Shown piece after piece: positions 58,190-64,000 of a stretch of DNA of 64,000 nucleotides. Numbering within the stretch: position 1 is the first letter of the stretch; every line of letters begins with the position of its first letter. A model generated the notes under the pieces. That model worked only from the letters and a program-made list of their open reading frames with translations. It had not been told where the DNA came from and ran no database searches. Position numbers and translations under genes: made by a program. The stretch comes from Colletes latitarsis. Taxonomy: Eukaryota > Arthropoda > Insecta > Hymenoptera > Colletidae. The stretch is taken from contig NC_135141.1 in NCBI RefSeq assembly GCF_051014445.1, positions 14,632,001 to 14,696,000 on the forward strand. The letters are read 5' to 3'.

Positions 58190-60849
58190 AGGGAAACATT
58201 TCTGGCCAAAAACTATATTTTCGGTAAGGAATTTTTTTCCCAAAAATGGTTAGGATTGCGAGGGTATGTCTATCAACCAAAAATTATTACAATTGATCCC
58301 TGCGATCAAAAATAATTTTTTTAGAACGATTTAAAATTTTTTAATTTTGTTGAAAAATTTCACAACCTCCTCGAATTTTTTTCTCCAAACTGGGTAGGAT
58401 TTCCGTGGTATATCTATTCATCAAATGTGATTATAATCGACCCTTACAATCGGAAATAATTTTCTCAGAACGATTTGAAATTTTTTTTTTCGTCGAAAAA
58501 TTTAGGCACCTACCCCCTCTCGATTTTTCTTAAAAATTAGTTTTTCATTTTTAATAATTCCGTTTGATGCTTTACGGAAAAGTTGCCTCATACATTTTTG
58601 TAGATACCCATGAGCTCTATTTCAGAAAAAAGTTTCGTTGAAGTATATTCACAATTGTAGGAGTTATGGCTGTTTGAAAATTGGACCATTTTTATAGGGT
58701 TTTTCTCATTTTGTCAGGTCAAGGAGCAACTATCTTAATATTTTTGCAATTTCTAGATATTCTTTAGCAAAATACGCGTCGTTTGCTTTTTTAAACATTA
58801 AAATCGTCTAATCCGTTCAGAAGTTATGACGTTTTAAAGATTGGCATGAAATTTCGGTGAAGCATTTCTGGCCAAAAACTATATTTTCGGTAAGGAATTT
58901 GTTTCTCAAAAATGGTTAGGATTGCGAGGGTATGTCTATCAACCAAAAATTATTACAATTGATCCCTGCGATCAAAAATAATTTTTTTAGAACGATTTAA
59001 AATTTTTTAATTTTGTTGAAAAATTTCACAACCTCCTCGAATTTTTTTCTCCAAACTGGGTAGGATTTCCGTGGTATATCTATTCATCAAATGTGATTAT
59101 AATCGACCCTTACAATCGGAAATAATTTTCTCAGAATGATTTGAAATTTCTTTTTTCGTCGAAAAATTTAAGCACCTACACCCTCTCGATTTTTCTTAAA
59201 AATTAGTTTTTCATTTTTAATAATTCCGTTTGATGCTTTACGGAAAAGTTACCTAATACATTTTTGTAGATACCCACGAGCTCTACTTCAGAAAAAAGTT
59301 TCATTGAAGTATATTCACAATTGTAGGAGTTATGGCTGTTTGAAAATTAAACCATTTTTATAGGGTTTTTCTCATTTTGTGAGGTCAAGGAGCAACTATC
59401 TTAATATTTTTGCAATTTCTACATATTCTTTCGCAAAATACACGTCGTTTGCTTTTTTAAACATTAAAATCGTCTAATCCGTTCAGAAGTTATGAGGTTT
59501 TAAAGATTCGCATGAAATTTCGGGGAAACATTTCTGACCAAAAACTATATTTTCGGTAAGGAATTTTTTTCTCAAAAATGGTTAGGATTGCGAGGGTATG
59601 TCTATCAACCAAAAATTATTACAATTGATCCCTGCAATCAAAAATAATTTTTTTAGAACGATTTAAAATTTTTTAATTTTGTTGACAAATTTCACAACCT
59701 TCTCGAATTTTTTTCTCCAAACTGGGTAGGATTTCCGTGGTATATCTATTCATCAAATGTGATTATAATCGACCCTTACAATCGGAAATAATTTTCTCAG
59801 AACGATTTGAAATTATTTTTTTCGTCGAAAAATTTAGGCACCTACCCCCTCTCGATTTTTCTTAAAAATTAGTTTTTCATTTTTAATAATTCTGTTTGAT
59901 GCATTACGGAAAAGTTGCCTAATACATTTCTGTAGATACCCATGAGCTGTACTTCAGAAAAAAGTTTCATTGAAATATATTCACAATTGTAGGACTTATG
60001 GCTGTTTGAAAATTAAACCATTTTTATAGGGTTTTTCTCATTTTGTGAGGTCAAGGAGCAACTATCTTAATATTTTTGCAATTTCTACATATTCTTTAGC
60101 AAAATACGCGTCGTTTGCTTTTTTAAACATTAAAATCGTCCAATCCGTTCAGAAGTTATGACGTTTTAAAGATTGGCATGAAATTTCGGGGAAGCATTTC
60201 TGGCCAAAAACTATATTTTCGGTAAGGAATTTTTTTCTCAAAAATGGTTAGGATTGTGAGGGTATGTCTATTAACCACAAATTATTACAATTGATCCCTG
60301 CAATCAAAAATAATTTTTTTAGAGCGATTTAAAATTTTTTAATTTTGTTGAAAAATTTCACAACCTTCTCGAATTTTTTTCTCCAAACTGGGTAGGATTT
60401 CCGTGGTATATCTATTCATCAAATGTGATTATAATCGACCCTTACAATCGGAAATAATTTTCTCAGAACGATTTGAAATTGTTTTTTTCGTCGAAAAATT
60501 TAGGCACCTTCCCCCTCTCGATTCTTCTTAAAAATTAGTTTTTCATTTTTAATAATTCTGTTTGATGCTTTACGGAAAAGTTGCCTAATACATTTTTGTA
60601 GATACCCATGAGCTGTACTTCAGAAAAAAGTTTCATTGAAGTATATTCACAATTGTAGGACTTATGGCTGTTTGAAAATTAAACCATTTTTATAGGGTTT
60701 TTCTCATTTTGTGAGGTCAAGGAGCAACTATCTTAATATTTTTGCAATTTCTACATATTCTTTAGCAAAATACGCGTCGTTTGCTTTTTTAAACATTCAA
60801 ATCGTCCAATCCGTTCAGAAGTTATGACGTTTTAAAGATTGGCATGAAA
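58190..60849 (+). repeat. Satellite array, 4 copies of a 667-bp unit
   Basis: ACATTTCTGGCCAAAAAC or a near variant recurs at about 58196, 58863, 59530 and 60197, an even period of 667 bp. Units share GGTATGTCTATCAACCAAAA, CCGTGGTATATCTATTCATC, GTAGGAGTTATGGCTGTTTG and GTTATGACGTTTTAAAGATT and are nearly identical. The unit is a longer relative of the sequence inside the TIR-satellite elements, but this array has no TIRs. The fourth unit ends at GGCATGAAA, where the fold-back element at 60850 starts. Confidence 0.93.
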
Positions 60850-61452
60850 GGGTCTAGCCGAATAAGTATGGTAAAAGTGCCCCCAAACCAAATTGAACGG
60901 GGTTAATACCAGTCGATAGGTGGTTCGAAGAAACCCCTTTTCCCAAAGTTTCAACCCGGTATCTTTACTACAGGGGTAATTACGGGGTGAAAATCATTTT
61001 TTGGTTTATCCTTAATATCTCCCGTTCTACTCAATTAAAGGTTATGCAAAAAATCATGGTTATTCTATCGATTGATGTACATGTTTGAGAATTTTTTCAG
61101 AATTTTTGGATGCAAATTCGATTTTTAAAAAATTTGAAAATATTTTAACCTTCGATTTTTTGTCGAAGTTATCAAGTGACCACATTTGTTTTTATACAGT
61201 ATAAAGCTCTCAAAAGAATTAGTAATCCCTAATTTTTTCAGATTTTTCGAAGGGGTGGAACGTAGTGAAAAAAATAAAAAATGATTAAAAAATAGTGAAA
61301 AAGCTTTATATTGTCTTAATTACTTACGTGACCATGCTCATATTTTTACAGCTATAGCGTAACATTATGACTATTAATGCGTAATTTTCTCAGATTTTTT
61401 GGAAAAGTGCATTATTGTTAAATAAATATGAATTCATATTTCCTACATCTTC
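60850..61452. mobile_element. Fold-back element, second copy, right half missing
   Basis: This is nearly identical to 3673-4275, from GGGTCTAGCCGAATAAGTAT through the left arm and the spacer (ATATTTTTACAGCTATAGCG, GCATTATTGTTAAATAAATA). It diverges after TTTCCTAC near 61446. The right arm is absent. The left flank is TGAAA, as in the complete copy. Confidence 0.85.
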
Positions 61453-62309
61453 ATACCAAAAAAGGCCGCACATGCTTTTAAAATAGATATAATTAAAATA
61501 TATTTGTTTACATACTTTGTTAACTGGTCGCTAGATGTAATTTGAAATATGTACGTGTGATACTGGACTCCTGTTGACAGACCCGGAAACATTTTTACGC
61601 GTCTAATAACTTGGAAACTTGGCTTCGGGGCCACCGAAGAATTTGACGACACAGAAACTCTTTTCTGGAGAAGTCAATTATCCAGGAGCTCCGTTCTCCG
61701 AAAATCGGTCCGCCTTGTTCGTCAAGCCCCGAACGCAATCGCGAAGGTTCGGGCCCAAAAAAGTCCCGTGGCTACCCGGACGAGGCCCCGGAATGATCTA
61801 CGCGCGTTCCAAGTCAGCAAACAAACAAGCAAACAAACACGAAGAAGGCGGTCGGCCGCAAGGGGAAGAGAGAAAAAAATCTGGACCTCCGGCACGTTTG
61901 ATCTCGTTCGCCTCGACTTTCGGGGGTGGCCCGAGCAGGGGACTCTGTTGGGACTGGCCGGGCCCAAATAGGGCCCCCGCGGACGACTCCGAAACAAGTG
62001 TATATAGCTTCGATGTCTTTTTCCTTGACCTGCTCTCTGTGCCATTCGCATAGATACCTTTTCCCCATTTTGTCTCGGTCGTTTGGTCAATATCCCGCTA
62101 CCGAAAATGACCCACTGAAGCGACGATTCCCTTTTCGGGACGAACCGTGTACCACATTCTCCCACAGTGGACCACTTGATTGCCAAACGCGGTAAAAAAC
62201 GTATTATTGCCGAGACATTATGTAGTAATCCTTCGCTAATGTTCGCTGACGTTGTTTCTTTCAAAATTATAATAGACTATTATTATCAAAAATAATGTTA
62301 TGTGTCTTG
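61453..62309. other. GC-rich islet, no gene recognised
   Basis: AT-rich to 61570, then CpG-dense to about 62190. It holds the longest frame in the window, 180 codons on the minus strand (61722-62264), and a 144-codon plus frame (61619-62053) over the same bases. Neither shows a domain, and the minus frame is a mixture of basic and hydrophobic runs with no homology I recognise. I regard both as products of GC-rich composition. Confidence 0.4.
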
Positions 62310-62313
62310 TATG

Positions 62314-64000
62314 TAGGATATTCAGCTACCTCTGGGAAAAATTTTAATGGGAGATTCTAGGAGTCAAAATAAAACGAAAATCAAGGATACTAATTTGTTG
62401 GTTGAGGCTTCATTAAAATGTCAGAAACATTTTTGGCCACACAGTATATTTTCGGTAAAGAATTTTTTTCTCGAAATTGCGTAGGATTTCGGGAATGTGT
62501 CTATTCACCAAAAATTATTGTAATCGACCCCTGCAACCGAAAATAATTTTTCCAAAACGATTTCAAATTTTCTTTTTTTTCGTCGAAATTTGTCCAATTT
62601 CCTGAATTTTTTTCTCGAAAGTGAGTAGAATTTCGAGGGTATGTCTATTCACCAAAAATTATTGTAATCGACCCCTGCAACCGAAAATAATTTTTCCAAA
62701 ACGATTTCAAAATTTTTTTTTTTTTCGGCGAAATTTGTCCAATTTCCTGAATTTTTTTCTCGAAAGTGCGTAGAATTTCGAGGGTATGTCTACTCACCAA
62801 AAATGATTATAATTAACCCACGAAACCGAAAATAATTTCTTCAGAATGATTAAAAATTGTTTTTTTCGGCAAAAAATTTAGACACCCTCCTTTGTCGATT
62901 TTTCTTAAAATTGGGTTTTTGATTTTTAATAATTTTGTGCGACGCCCGACAGAAAAGTTGTGTAATACTTTTTTGTAGCTACCCATGAGTTCTACTTGAG
63001 AAAAGAGTTTTATTAAAATATATTCACTATTGTAGGAGTTATGGCTGTTTGAAAATTGGACCATATTTATGGGGTTTTTCTCATTTGGCGAGGTCAAGGA
63101 CAAACTCTTCGAATATTTTTGCGATTTGTACATATTCTCCATCAAAATACGCGGAATTTGATTTTTTAAACATTCAAATCGTTCAATCCGTTCAGAAGTT
63201 ATGACGTTTTAAAGATTTGCATGAAAATTCGGGCAGACATTTCTAAGCAGAAATTAGATTTTCGGAAAAGAATTTTTTTCTCGAAATTGCGTAGGATTTC
63301 GGGGGTATGTGTATTCACAAAAAATGGTTGTATTTGATCCCAGAATATAGAAATAATTTTTTTAGAACGATTTGAAATTTTTTTTTTCGCAGAAAAATTT
63401 AGGCACAACCCCCTGTCAATTTTTCTTAAAATTGCGTTTTTGATTTTTAATAATTTTGTTTGACGCCCCACAGAAAAAGTTGTCTAATACTTTTTTGTAG
63501 CTACCTATGAGTTCTACTTGAGAAAAAAGTTTCAATGCAATATATTCACTATTGTAGGAGTTATGGCTGTTTGAAAATTGGACCATTTTTATGGGGTTTT
63601 TCTCATTTTGCGGAGTCGAGGAACAAATTATCGAATATTTTTACGATTTGTACATATTCTCCACCAAAATACGCGTAGTTTGCATTTTGAAACATTAAAA
63701 TCGTCCAATCCGTTCAGAAGTTATGACGTTTTAAATATTCGCATGAAATTTTGAAGTGACATTTCTGGCCTGAAATGATATTTTCGGTAAGGAATTTTTT
63801 TCTCGAAATTGCGTAGGATTTCGGGGGTATGTCAATTCACAAAAAATGATTATAATTAACTCCCGCAACCGAAAATAATTTTTCCGTGAATGATTTTTTA
63901 ATTTAATTTTTTAATAACTTTTTAACGAAGCCACAATCAACAAATTGATATTCTTGATTTTCGTCTGATTTTGGCCTCTAGAATCTCCCATTAAAATTTT
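62314..64000. mobile_element. TIR-satellite element, runs off the window end
   Basis: The left end is eroded (TAGGATATTCAGCTACCTC after TATG at 62310-62313) but the arm GGGAAAAATTTTAATGGGAG is clear. The interior shows a short block of two units with CCAAAAATTATTGTAATCGA, then two full monomers in minus orientation. The window ends within the right arm (GGCCTCTAGAATCTCCCATT, then AAAATTTT), so the right tip should lie about 30 bp beyond. Confidence 0.85.

Noticed and set aside
61722..62264. Longest open frame in the window (180 codons, minus) as a gene
   Set aside because: It lies in a CpG-rich islet where stops are rare, overlaps a 144-codon frame on the other strand, and shows no domain, no convincing start context and no splice signals.
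1..64000. tRNA genes
   Set aside because: I looked for the T-loop motif GGTTCGAATCC and paired acceptor stems by eye. Near matches (for example GTGTTCGAATCTTTG near 17391 and GGATTCGAATTTCG near 28439) lack the rest of the cloverleaf. A covariance-model scan would settle it.

Overview
This window looks like AT-rich nuclear DNA from an insect, most likely a hymenopteran. The basis is an AT-rich background with short CpG-dense islands, abundant TTAA-flanked piggyBac-type MITEs, a mariner fossil, a piggyBac fossil and a non-LTR retrotransposon fossil. Nothing looks prokaryotic: there are no operons, ribosome binding sites or long uninterrupted reading frames. Most short open frames appear to be chance or lie inside repeats. 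The species assignment is inference.

Host genes are sparse. The best case is one first coding exon on the minus strand (18529 down to 18326). It has a good start context, 68 codons and a perfect GTAAAG donor at the 5' edge of a CpG-dense block (about 18.2-20.2 kb). The rest of that gene would lie across the low-numbered part of the window or beyond it, so much of 1-18.3 kb may be its first intron. Two further possible exons (12969-13266 plus; 34144-34386 minus) and a plus-strand core promoter near 30020 are weak candidates.

The rest is a dense repeat landscape. (1) One family of TIR elements (ends CAGGGTGTTCGGCCACCCC, TATA on both sides where both ends are intact) carries satellite-like tandem DNA inside. 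It occurs six times, at 1-1285, 22.0-24.5, 31.6-32.6, 35.0-37.3, 53.4-55.6 and 62.3-64.0 kb. Related 667-bp monomers also occur outside TIRs (3.0-3.7 and 58.2-60.85 kb), and both of those blocks run directly into a second fold-back element (3673-4626; 60850-61452). (2) An array of about 12 long hairpin units fills 6.5-10.3 kb. (3) There are tandem arrays of 254 bp (37.9-39.7), about 212 bp (40.8-41.9), 128 bp (42.5-43.4) and 288 bp (49.55-52.2). (4) A Kolobok-like element with TTAA flanks and a decayed transposase lies at 26335-27900. (5) A piggyBac-like element (30836-33548) is broken by a nested mariner, which is in turn followed by a TIR-satellite element. (6) A large inverted repeat with roughly 515-bp arms spans 46634-47994. 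(7) Several MITEs are present.

The GC-rich islets at 10.3-10.85, 29.3-30.8, 33.9-34.8, 39.9-40.5, 44.9-46.5, 52.2-52.8 and 61.6-62.2 kb hold no gene I can recognise. All boundaries were read by eye and should be taken as accurate to a few bases at clear termini and to tens of bases elsewhere.
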